A stretch of 44,373 bases of DNA from positions 1-44,373 of the IMG/VR virus record IMGVR_UViG_3300031602_000008; one strand, written 5' to 3'. The notes below the pieces were generated by a model. That model did not search any database. It worked only from the letters and a program-made list of their open reading frames with translations, and was not told the DNA's origin. Origin of the DNA: a virus. Both the position numbers and the translations under genes were made by a program. Below are positions 9,620 through 17,856 of this stretch, piece after piece. Each line of letters starts with the position of its first letter. Within the stretch, counting starts at the first letter, position 1.

Positions 9620-10977
9620 TGAATATTTTAACTGACGTATTAAGTTTAATAAGGAGAGGTATATTTGCCAAGACGGCAGGTTTAGATGATTATTTGGTAC
9701 TAGGAGTTAATGAAGAACCAGATATGACAGGGGTAGCATCTCCTATACCATATAGAAGTATTAAATTAATTAAGGTAGGAGATTTTAAGGTTGCTGCTAC
9801 CCATTGTGCCCATGCTAACTCTCCTGTAGTTCCAGCTTCTGGCACCGGACAAGTATATCAAAAAACTGTTATAGATCCTATAACACAAGAATGTACTGTC
9901 TATTTCAGGTCTCTGAAATCATTAAGTAGCAACCTTACTCTTGCTCAGTCAGCAGATGATAATTATATAGAAATTACAACTACTGGTGAACCAAATACTG
10001 CAGCTAATGTAGGTACAGGTTTTGGTATATGGAAAGATAAAGTAGGAGAAACATTAAATTTTAGATCATTAGTTTCTAATAATAGTTCAATAACTATTAC
10101 TCAAAGTTCAAATGAAATTAATCTAGAAAGTACTGGGGGTGGTGGGACTGTAACAAGTTTAACTACTACAGGCACTTCAGGAGCATCAACTTTAGTTGGT
10201 GGTATTTTAAATATTCCACAATATTCTAGTGGTGGTAGTGGAGAAGTAAATACTGCATCTAATGTTGGTTCAGGAACAGGTGTGTTTAAACAAAAAACAG
10301 GTGTAGATTTAGAATTTAAATCATTAACATCTAGCAATGGCTCAATTTTAATTACTTCAAATACTACAGAAATAGATTTAATACAGGAATCATTTGATGT
10401 AAGAAGTGTTGTGGCTTCTGGTAAAGCATTTATGAAATATAAGCAAAATTCTGATGGAACTAATGCAATGATTGGAAACAATTATAAAGTAATGGGAAGA
10501 TCCCTTATAGCAAATGTTGATCATTCATATTCACCTTATGTACTTGATTGGACAGACGCACCAAAATTTGTTAGTTCAGCAGGTGGATGGATTATTCCTG
10601 AAGAACCAACTTTCTCTGCTATACCTATAGGAAAAACTTTAGCAATTGGAGATACAATAGCTCTTGATTTTATGACAACTAATAGTAGGCCATCAGGTGG
10701 ACAAGTTTTTAATGCAGTATTAGGATGGTTTGAATGTGCAGATGTTACTCCATGGCCGGTGACTATGAGAGATCCAATTACTGGAACAAGTATAAATGGT
10801 AATGTAGGTCCTGTTGGTGATCAAAGTCAATTTCAATGTGCTAGGTTAACTTGTACACTTACAACTGCTAGTACATTTGGGTATATAATGTTTGGGTTTA
10901 ACTTTGCAGGTGCACAAGATACAGATTTATTAAATGTCAGCTGGAGTTTATCAGTTGTTAAAAACAAAGGAAGCTAA
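9619..10977 (+). CDS. Fibre/appendage protein with shared N-terminal anchor
   Basis: 452 aa. The N-terminus has DVLSLIRR (6-13) and DDYLVLG (23-29), a motif shared with the two larger fibre genes downstream, so it is probably a virion attachment module. An internal duplication follows: GEPNTAANVGTG (123-134) and GEVNTASNVGSG (208-219), each followed by a beta-rich stretch. Between them is GTVTSLTTTGTSGASTLVGG, a sequence type common in phage tail fibres. The last 190 or so residues look globular, with two cysteines, and may be the receptor-contacting domain. Coupled to its neighbours by TAATG overlaps at both ends. Confidence 0.75.
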   Translation: MNILTDVLSLIRRGIFAKTAGLDDYLVLGVNEEPDMTGVASPIPYRSIKLIKVGDFKVAATHCAHANSPVVPASGTGQVYQKTVIDPITQECTVYFRSLKSLSSNLTLAQSADDNYIEITTTGEPNTAANVGTGFGIWKDKVGETLNFRSLVSNNSSITITQSSNEINLESTGGGGTVTSLTTTGTSGASTLVGGILNIPQYSSGGSGEVNTASNVGSGTGVFKQKTGVDLEFKSLTSSNGSILITSNTTEIDLIQESFDVRSVVASGKAFMKYKQNSDGTNAMIGNNYKVMGRSLIANVDHSYSPYVLDWTDAPKFVSSAGGWIIPEEPTFSAIPIGKTLAIGDTIALDFMTTNSRPSGGQVFNAVLGWFECADVTPWPVTMRDPITGTSINGNVGPVGDQSQFQCARLTCTLTTASTFGYIMFGFNFAGAQDTDLLNVSWSLSVVKNKGS

Positions 10978-11378
10978 TGTCTATATTAAGTAAAATATTT
11001 TCAACAGGAGCTACTGAACTTGTAAAAAGCGTAGGTGGGGTTTTAGATAACTTACATACATCTAAAGAAGAGAAGCTTGCAGCTGAATTAAAAGTAAAAG
11101 AATTAATCTCTAAGTATGAAACAGACATGGAGAAAGAAATATCATCCCGCTGGGCTTCAGATATGAATTCTGATTCTTGGTTATCTAAGAACGTTAGACC
11201 TATGACATTAATATTCCTGGTAGTATCTACAGTATTATTAATATTTATAGATGCTGGTGTGATTGAGTTTGTAGTAGAAGCTAAATGGACAGACTTATTA
11301 CAATTAGTATTAATTACAGTGATTGGTGCCTACTTTGGTGGTAGATCATTAGAAAAAGTAAAAAAAAATAATAAATAA
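10977..11378 (+). CDS. 3-TM holin superfamily protein
   Basis: 133 aa. A charged helical N-terminal half is followed by SRWASDMNSDSWLSKNVRP, which is typical of the GTA_holin_3TM (PF11351) family. Then come two clear hydrophobic helices (about residues 76-96 and 105-119) and a basic tail. Holins of this group permeabilise the inner membrane in lysis. Start overlaps the fibre stop by 1 nt. No endolysin gene is recognisable in the window. Confidence 0.8.
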   Translation: MSILSKIFSTGATELVKSVGGVLDNLHTSKEEKLAAELKVKELISKYETDMEKEISSRWASDMNSDSWLSKNVRPMTLIFLVVSTVLLIFIDAGVIEFVVEAKWTDLLQLVLITVIGAYFGGRSLEKVKKNNK

Positions 11379-11390
11379 AATTTAGAAATT

Positions 11391-11612
11391 ATGAAGAAAA
11401 AAATGAACAATGGTGGTAGAACAACAATAGGTGATGGTGATGCATTTATACCACCTTCACAAATGGATAATCCACGTGTAGGTATGGTAGACAGATTTGC
11501 AAAAATGGGTGGTACTATGGGTACTACAGATGTAATGAGTGTTTATGCAAAAGGTGGTGGTACTAAGAAAGGTCAAGTTAGAAAAACTGCACGTAGAGCT
11601 TATAAGAAATAA
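11391..11612 (+). CDS. Small Gly/Lys-rich protein
   Basis: 73 aa, Gly- and Met-rich with a strongly basic C-terminus (KKGQVRKTARRAYKK). The central part contains DAFIPPSQMDNPRVGMVDR. First of three consecutive small basic genes with short A-rich spacers. Function not recognised. Confidence 0.65.
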   Translation: MKKKMNNGGRTTIGDGDAFIPPSQMDNPRVGMVDRFAKMGGTMGTTDVMSVYAKGGGTKKGQVRKTARRAYKK

Positions 11613-11620
11613 TAAGTATT

Positions 11621-11818
11621 ATGCCAGCTAAAAAAAAGAATTGGATTAAAGGAGCAATTAAGAAACCTGGATCATTAACAGCTACTGCAAAAAGAGCAGG
11701 TGCTATTAAAGCTGATGGTACAATTAAGAAAAGCTGGCTCAAAGAAAAAGCAAAAGGAAGTGGTAAGACGGCACAAAGAGCTAGACTTGCTATAACTTTA
11801 AGTAAAATGAAAAAATAA
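11621..11818 (+). CDS. Small highly basic protein (KxxWIKxAIKKPG type)
   Basis: 65 aa, about one-third Lys/Arg, with WIKGAIKKPGSLTATAKRAG followed by a GTIKKSWLKEKAKG segment and ARLAITLSKMKK. Similar small basic proteins occur among phage virion-region genes. It may bind DNA in the capsid, but this is not demonstrated by the sequence. Confidence 0.65.
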   Translation: MPAKKKNWIKGAIKKPGSLTATAKRAGAIKADGTIKKSWLKEKAKGSGKTAQRARLAITLSKMKK

Positions 11819-11829
11819 AAAATAAAACA

Positions 11830-12051
11830 ATGAAGAAAAAAATATCTTTCCCAATAGGAGATGGAAAAGTACAAAATGGGTATTATAACCCTACTACAAT
11901 TCCTCAAGCAATTCAACAAGCTAAAAATAGAAAGTCAGTTAAAAGAAGAAAGGTTTTAGCAAAAGCAGGTGTGAACATCCCTCAGTCAAGTACTAGAGCA
12001 GCAGAACCTGTTCAGTCAAAGGCATTTAAAAATGGATATAGAAATAGTTAA
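11830..12051 (+). CDS. Small basic protein
   Basis: 73 aa, starting at ATG 11830 behind an AAAATAAAACA leader. An N-terminal segment FPIGDGKVQNGYYNP is followed by a basic KNRKSVKRRKVLAKAG stretch. Third in the run of small basic genes between holin and virion protein genes. No family recognised. Confidence 0.6.
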   Translation: MKKKISFPIGDGKVQNGYYNPTTIPQAIQQAKNRKSVKRRKVLAKAGVNIPQSSTRAAEPVQSKAFKNGYRNS

Positions 12052-12063
12052 TAAAAATATATT

Positions 12064-12408
12064 ATGGCAACAATAATAGCACAAAAAATAACTCAATCTG
12101 GATTAATACCTACAACGGTTACACCAGAAGCAGCAGGAGATAAATTGGCTAACACAGCAATTCAATTTTTTCATATTGAGAATGGAAATGCAGCAGCAAT
12201 AACTGCCACGGTTTTACCAGTGGTAACTACAGTTGTAGATCCATTACTAGGAACATTGAAGAAAGAGAATGCAGTACTCAGCTTAGCGGCTGGAGAAGAA
12301 GGTTTTTTAGGGCCTTTTGAAGTTGATGCCTTTAATGATGTTGACGGAAACATATTAATAACATGTTCATTGCAAACCAGCGTAAAGCTGTCTGCACTGT
12401 ACTTATAA
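12064..12408 (+). CDS. Small beta-rich virion protein (decoration/head-fibre type)
   Basis: 114 aa with alternating hydrophobic beta-strands. The pattern AQKITQSGL...GDKLANTAIQFFHIENG near the start, then GEEGFLGPFEVDAFND, ending in a strand ISALYL-like, is seen in many small capsid-decoration or accessory structural proteins. Similar in size class and fold impression to the 148-aa protein at 20575-21021. Lies directly before the giant fibre gene. Confidence 0.6.
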   Translation: MATIIAQKITQSGLIPTTVTPEAAGDKLANTAIQFFHIENGNAAAITATVLPVVTTVVDPLLGTLKKENAVLSLAAGEEGFLGPFEVDAFNDVDGNILITCSLQTSVKLSALYL

Positions 12409-12418
12409 TACAAAAAAA

Positions 12419-15400
12419 ATGGGATCATTACTACAAGATGTTCTTGGATTATTTGCCAAGAAGAAATATGCACCAATACCTTATATTTTAGATAAAGATG
12501 ATTATCTAGTTCTATCTACAAAACAAGATAGTTCATTAAATGTAATGGCCTACTTACCTAAACTAGAACAAACTTTAGTTTCTACTTTAATTTTAGGTGC
12601 AGCTATTAATGGAGCAGGGAATACAACTTATGACTATACCAGTGCTCAGAATGCTGGTAATGTAGATTTAGTTCTTACAGGGTCAGATGCTTCAATAGAT
12701 ATAGTAAAGTTAGTTGCAGGTACAAATATATCTTTAGTAGATAATGGTGCTAACAATGTTACAATTAGCGCAAGTGGTGGTGGAACAGGTACTGTAACTA
12801 GTATAACTACTACAATAGATGGTGACGCTATTACAGTTAATGGAGGTACTACACATACTATTACTACAACTGGTACATTTAATTTACAATATACAGGTAA
12901 TGCAGATCAATACATCAATGGTGCAGGTATATTAACTGCTATAAATTTTGGAACAATGAGTTCTTTTTTCTTAAGAGGACAAACTGGTGTAACTCATACA
13001 ATTACAAATGGTGAAACAATTATAATTGAAGGAGGTACTAAAATATCTACAGTTGGATCAGTAGTAGATACTATAGAAGTAATACATGATGACACTACAA
13101 GAACAGACACTACTTCAGTAACTGCTCCTCCGGGTGGTGGAACTTTTACTGCTATAGATACAATTACTTCAGATGCACAAGGTCACATTACTGGTGTAAA
13201 TACTAAAACAGTTACAATACCTATAGATACTAATACAACATATGATTTAGATTCAGTACAGAATGGTTCAGATGCAGATATTAGATTAGTTGCTTCAGCA
13301 GGGCCCGCAGATATTGTTAAGTTAAAGGCAGGAACTAATATTACTTTAACTGATTCAGGAAGTTCAATCTTAATAGATTCTACTGGAAGTGGTGCAGGGA
13401 CTGTAACAAGTGTTTCAGCAGGAGATGGAATTATTATTACAGGTACAGCTACAATTGCGCCTGTTGTAAATGTAGATTATGTAGGTTTAAATAATATAAT
13501 ATTACTTGCAGCAACAGATGTGCCAGTTGCAGCTGATTATTTTTGGTTTAGTGATGTATCAGATGACACAGTTAAAAAAGCATTAATATCAGATTTTCCT
13601 GGTACAGGCGGAACAGTAACATCAGTTGGTGCAGCAGCAGGAACTGGTATTACTATAGCAATGAATTCAGGGACCAACCCTATAACTGGAGCGGGAGAGT
13701 TTTTAATAACAAATAATGGAGTTATAAGTTTAGCTATAGGAGGAACGGCTAATTCAACTGGTGTACCACTAACAATAACCAATGTAGCTGGTGGAACATC
13801 AACAATAAACCCATTCATATATGCAGGAACAACCAATATAGGTTTTGTTCCAACAGGAGGTACAGCATCAACAGTTTTAGCTGGAGATGGTACTTGGGTA
13901 GCAAATCCTTCATATTCACCATGGATAGCAGATTCAGATGAAGGTACAGACATAAGTGTAGCTTCAGGAGCTACTTTACTATTTAAAGGATTATTAACAG
14001 CAGGTGGTGCTGGTATTGAAACTGACTCAGCAATTAGTGCTGGAGATATGACAATAGGTCTTATAAATGCCGGGGGTACTCCAAGTGCTACAACCTTCTA
14101 TAGAGGTGATGGACAGTGGATTACACCTACAGGAACTAATTTAGGAACAGTTACAACTGTATCAGCTTCAACAACAGGGGATGCTTTAGATGTAGCTGTT
14201 ACAAATCCTACAACTACTCCAGCTATAGATTTTACATGGGCAGGTACTATTAATCAATATATAAACGGTGCAGGTGATTTAGTTACGTTTCCAACAATAC
14301 CAACGGGTGATGTAACAGATGTATTAGCTGGACCTGGAATTACTGTTACTAATGGAGGTGGACCACAACCTACAGTAGAGGTAGATTATTTAGGTGTAGA
14401 TAATTATATATACTTAAGACCAACTGCTACTCCTACTATTGATGATTGGTTTGCTTTTCATGATATTACTGATAATAATGTTTATAAAACTAGATTTATA
14501 GATTTTCCAGGTTATTACGCTAGTTGGTTATTAGCAGGAGATAGTGGAACTGAAACAATTAATTCAGGAAATACAGTTACTGTTGCAGGAGGAACAGCTA
14601 TGACTACAGCAGTTACAGCTCCAGATACAGTAACCATTACATTGGATGATACAGCAGTGACTCCAGGTACTTATACAAATGCTACTCTTACAGTAGACCA
14701 ACAAGGTAGATTAACTCTTGTTTCTAATGGAGCAGCTGCATATACATGGGTAGCTGAAGCAGATACAGGAGCAAATATTACTGTTAATTCTACAAATATT
14801 GTTGATTTTCAAGGTGGTGAAGGTATGTCTACTTCAACACTAGGTTCAATAGTAAATTTTGATATTGATTATTTAGGTGTTGACAACTGTATTAACATAA
14901 GACCAATAGTAAATCCTACAAATGAAGATTGGTTCTTATTTAGTGATAGAACTGATAACAATGTATATAAAAGAGAACTTAGTCAAATACCAGGTCTTTA
15001 TAATGGATTTACACTAACAGCAGACACAGGTTCAACACAAGTTGTTAACTCTGGTGATACTGCAACTATTGCAGGTGGTATAGCATTAAGTTCAATAGTA
15101 ACTAATCCAGATACAGTAACTATTAACCATGATCCTTTTGGTACAGCTGGAACTTACACTAATCTAACTGGCATTACTACTAATAGTACAGGACATGTTA
15201 TTGCTACAACTACTTCTGTTGATCCATTTATGACTGATTGGACTTTAACAGGAGATGGTGGACCAAGTCAACTAATTAGTAATGGTAATACTGCAAACTT
15301 TGTAGGTGGGTTAGCTATAACGACTACTGCTGCTGCTGTAGATGATTTAGTTATTGATCATAATACATTTGGTACGCCAGGAACATATGCTTATCCATCT

Positions 15401-17812
15401 TCAATAGTAACAAACTCATCCGGTCATATAACAAGTATAACAGCTGGAGCAGCACCTGCAACATATGTTGCAATGACTGCAACTGTGTTAGGTTTAGGTA
15501 AATTATTTAGTAATATAGTTCAATCAGTTGCTTCAAACGCAGTAACTGAAACAGTAGACAGAACATATGGTCTCCAGTTTAATGCTGCAGGACAATTAGT
15601 TGTTAATGTACCTTGGTCAGACACAGGTGGTGTTACAACTGTAACGCAAGGAACTCCAGGGGTTTCAACAGGAATTACTACACCTTTAACTATAGCTCCA
15701 ACCTCAGGAGCAGTATTAGTAACTTCTAATGCTTATTCAGGAGGAAACAATGTAGGACATGTACCAAGAGGAGGTACTATTGAAACATTCTTAAGGGGTG
15801 ATGGAGCATGGGCAGTGCCTTCTGGCTCAGGAACAGGGATGACATCATTTAATATTACTGCAGATGCTGGAGTAAGTCAAACAATTGTAAATGCTGATGT
15901 GTTAAATTTCCAAGGAGGAACAGGAATTACTACAACAGGTGTTGCAGGTGATATAATAGATTTCAACTTAAACTTAATGACTACTGCTGCAAGAGGCGGT
16001 GCTCAATTAGGCTCGGCAAGAACAGATATAGTAGATGCAGCTACACCAGTAGTAGAATTTAGGACTTATGGTGTACATATGGCTGCAGGAACTGAACAGT
16101 TAGCTGTTTATATTCCATGGACTGATAACAATGGTGGTAGTATGACACAATTTAATTTACTTGCTGATAGTGGTGTTAGTAGTATTATAACAAATAATGA
16201 TAATTTAAGAATAAATGGTTCAGTAGGAATAAGTACAGTAGGTGTTGTTCCTGATACAGTTCAAGTTAATTTAGATTTAATGACATCAGCTCTAAAAGGT
16301 GGTGGTAAATTATTTTCAGATATAGTTCAATCAGTTGCAGCTAATTATGTAAGTGAAACAGCAACTAGAACATATGGCGTTCAATTTAACTCAAGTGATC
16401 AGTTAGTTGTCAACGTTCCGTGGACAAACACAGGTGGTTATACAGCTAGTAATGGTATAACTTTAAATGGTACAAATTTTGAAGTAGATTATTTAGGTTT
16501 AGATAATGTTATACTTACTGCACCAACTTTAGCATCAACAGAAAATAGAGATTATGTTTTAGTTTCAGATGCTTCTGATAACAATGTATATAAAGTACAA
16601 TTATCAAACTTAAATGTACCTGCTGGTATTCAGACCGTATCTCAGACTTTAGGAAGTAATAATACTTTCCCAATGAATGCTTCAATTGCTGGTACTGTAT
16701 TGAATCTTCAAAACAATGTATTTAGTGGATCTAATTTTGTAGGATATGTTCCATCTTCAATAGCATCAGATCAAACAAGAACATTTTTAAGAGCTGATGG
16801 TACATGGCAAACCCCCGGATCTGCATTATCATGGAATATAGGTGGTAATACTGGTGCTGACCCTATAGTTACTAATGATACTCTAGGGATTATTGGAACT
16901 GGTGGAGCAGGAGGTATAAGCACTACTGTAACAACTGCTGGTAGTACAAGTACTATGGCAGTTGCAATTGTTCCAACCGGGGTAGTAGTTGGATCTTATA
17001 CTAATTCAAATATTACTGTAAATGCCCAAGGTCAAATTATGACTATAACCAATGGAACAGGTGGAGGTGGTGCAGTAACATCTATTAGTTCAACTGACGG
17101 TGTTGATTCTACAGGTGAAAATATGACTGTTAACACCAATGCAGTTGGTGCTGTAACAGTAGATACATTTGCATATGATGGTGGTTCTAATGTAGGGTAT
17201 GTACCAGATGGTTCAGGTAATAGTGATAAGGTTTGGTTAAATGGACAAGGAAATTGGTCTTCACCAGGAGCAGCAACTCCAACACCATCATCCTTTATAA
17301 CAGATTTTGAGTTTAATGTAAGAGCACTTGATATGTCATCAGGTTACTACGGATTTACTAATATACTACTTGGTTCTTTCTTTACTCAAAGCAATCATAA
17401 CAATGCTGTTTTTGTAGATAATAACGCTCCATCAGGTTGGACTGATGCTGCTAGATTTGGATGTACAGTATTTGGTAACGCTAAAGCAGTAGAAGATAAT
17501 TGTGATGCAAATGCAGCAGTATCTTTTTTATGTGGAGCTCTTTTAATAATGACAGGTAATCAAGAACAAACTTATGTTGTAGACCTTTATAGATGGGACC
17601 CATGTAATTCTGATAGTACTGAATTGGTTGCTACTGCAAGTATTAATACAATAGGTAGTGGATTACCTGTATGTCAACCCTTTACTTTAAATAATGCTGA
17701 TATGAATTTTGATGGAAGTGAATCTCTTTTCTTTTCTGTAAGGCAAACTACTTCAGGAGCAGGAAGTGCTCAAGCAAGAGTTGATCTAAGATGGACAGGT
17801 GTAGCATCATAA
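12419..17812 (+). CDS. Giant repetitive tail fibre / receptor-binding protein
   Basis: 1797 aa. N-terminal anchor QDVLGLFAKKK (6-16) and DDYLVLS (27-33) matches the other two fibres. The shaft is built from diverged repeats: (V/I)DY(L/V)G near residues 352, 655, 816 and 1356, each followed about 30 residues later by a DNNVYK-like motif; a G(D/Q)GxW motif at 489, 563, 1127 and 1609 (ADGTW at 1459); repeated PGTYTN...(S/A)QGxI segments; and paired RTYGxQFN...LVVNVPW blocks. Residues about 1620-1797 are non-repetitive with several Cys and probably form the distal receptor-binding head. Composition is Thr/Gly/Asn-rich, as expected of beta-structured fibres. No intramolecular chaperone or glycosidase motif was recognised. 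Confidence 0.8.
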   Translation: MGSLLQDVLGLFAKKKYAPIPYILDKDDYLVLSTKQDSSLNVMAYLPKLEQTLVSTLILGAAINGAGNTTYDYTSAQNAGNVDLVLTGSDASIDIVKLVAGTNISLVDNGANNVTISASGGGTGTVTSITTTIDGDAITVNGGTTHTITTTGTFNLQYTGNADQYINGAGILTAINFGTMSSFFLRGQTGVTHTITNGETIIIEGGTKISTVGSVVDTIEVIHDDTTRTDTTSVTAPPGGGTFTAIDTITSDAQGHITGVNTKTVTIPIDTNTTYDLDSVQNGSDADIRLVASAGPADIVKLKAGTNITLTDSGSSILIDSTGSGAGTVTSVSAGDGIIITGTATIAPVVNVDYVGLNNIILLAATDVPVAADYFWFSDVSDDTVKKALISDFPGTGGTVTSVGAAAGTGITIAMNSGTNPITGAGEFLITNNGVISLAIGGTANSTGVPLTITNVAGGTSTINPFIYAGTTNIGFVPTGGTASTVLAGDGTWVANPSYSPWIADSDEGTDISVASGATLLFKGLLTAGGAGIETDSAISAGDMTIGLINAGGTPSATTFYRGDGQWITPTGTNLGTVTTVSASTTGDALDVAVTNPTTTPAIDFTWAGTINQYINGAGDLVTFPTIPTGDVTDVLAGPGITVTNGGGPQPTVEVDYLGVDNYIYLRPTATPTIDDWFAFHDITDNNVYKTRFIDFPGYYASWLLAGDSGTETINSGNTVTVAGGTAMTTAVTAPDTVTITLDDTAVTPGTYTNATLTVDQQGRLTLVSNGAAAYTWVAEADTGANITVNSTNIVDFQGGEGMSTSTLGSIVNFDIDYLGVDNCINIRPIVNPTNEDWFLFSDRTDNNVYKRELSQIPGLYNGFTLTADTGSTQVVNSGDTATIAGGIALSSIVTNPDTVTINHDPFGTAGTYTNLTGITTNSTGHVIATTTSVDPFMTDWTLTGDGGPSQLISNGNTANFVGGLAITTTAAAVDDLVIDHNTFGTPGTYAYPSSIVTNSSGHITSITAGAAPATYVAMTATVLGLGKLFSNIVQSVASNAVTETVDRTYGLQFNAAGQLVVNVPWSDTGGVTTVTQGTPGVSTGITTPLTIAPTSGAVLVTSNAYSGGNNVGHVPRGGTIETFLRGDGAWAVPSGSGTGMTSFNITADAGVSQTIVNADVLNFQGGTGITTTGVAGDIIDFNLNLMTTAARGGAQLGSARTDIVDAATPVVEFRTYGVHMAAGTEQLAVYIPWTDNNGGSMTQFNLLADSGVSSIITNNDNLRINGSVGISTVGVVPDTVQVNLDLMTSALKGGGKLFSDIVQSVAANYVSETATRTYGVQFNSSDQLVVNVPWTNTGGYTASNGITLNGTNFEVDYLGLDNVILTAPTLASTENRDYVLVSDASDNNVYKVQLSNLNVPAGIQTVSQTLGSNNTFPMNASIAGTVLNLQNNVFSGSNFVGYVPSSIASDQTRTFLRADGTWQTPGSALSWNIGGNTGADPIVTNDTLGIIGTGGAGGISTTVTTAGSTSTMAVAIVPTGVVVGSYTNSNITVNAQGQIMTITNGTGGGGAVTSISSTDGVDSTGENMTVNTNAVGAVTVDTFAYDGGSNVGYVPDGSGNSDKVWLNGQGNWSSPGAATPTPSSFITDFEFNVRALDMSSGYYGFTNILLGSFFTQSNHNNAVFVDNNAPSGWTDAARFGCTVFGNAKAVEDNCDANAAVSFLCGALLIMTGNQEQTYVVDLYRWDPCNSDSTELVATASINTIGSGLPVCQPFTLNNADMNFDGSESLFFSVRQTTSGAGSAQARVDLRWTGVAS

Positions 17813-17832
17813 AATAAATAAAAATAAATTAA

Positions 17833-17840
17833 TATCTTTG
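17833..17840 (+). promoter_or_regulatory. Bacteroidota-type -7 element before the VWA fibre gene
   Basis: TATCTTTG followed by C, an exact TAnnTTTG, in the 44-nt gap before ATG 17857. Expected start about 11 nt before the ATG. No TTG is present at the -33 position, so strength is uncertain. Confidence 0.6.
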
Positions 17841-17856
17841 CATAAAATAAAATAAC

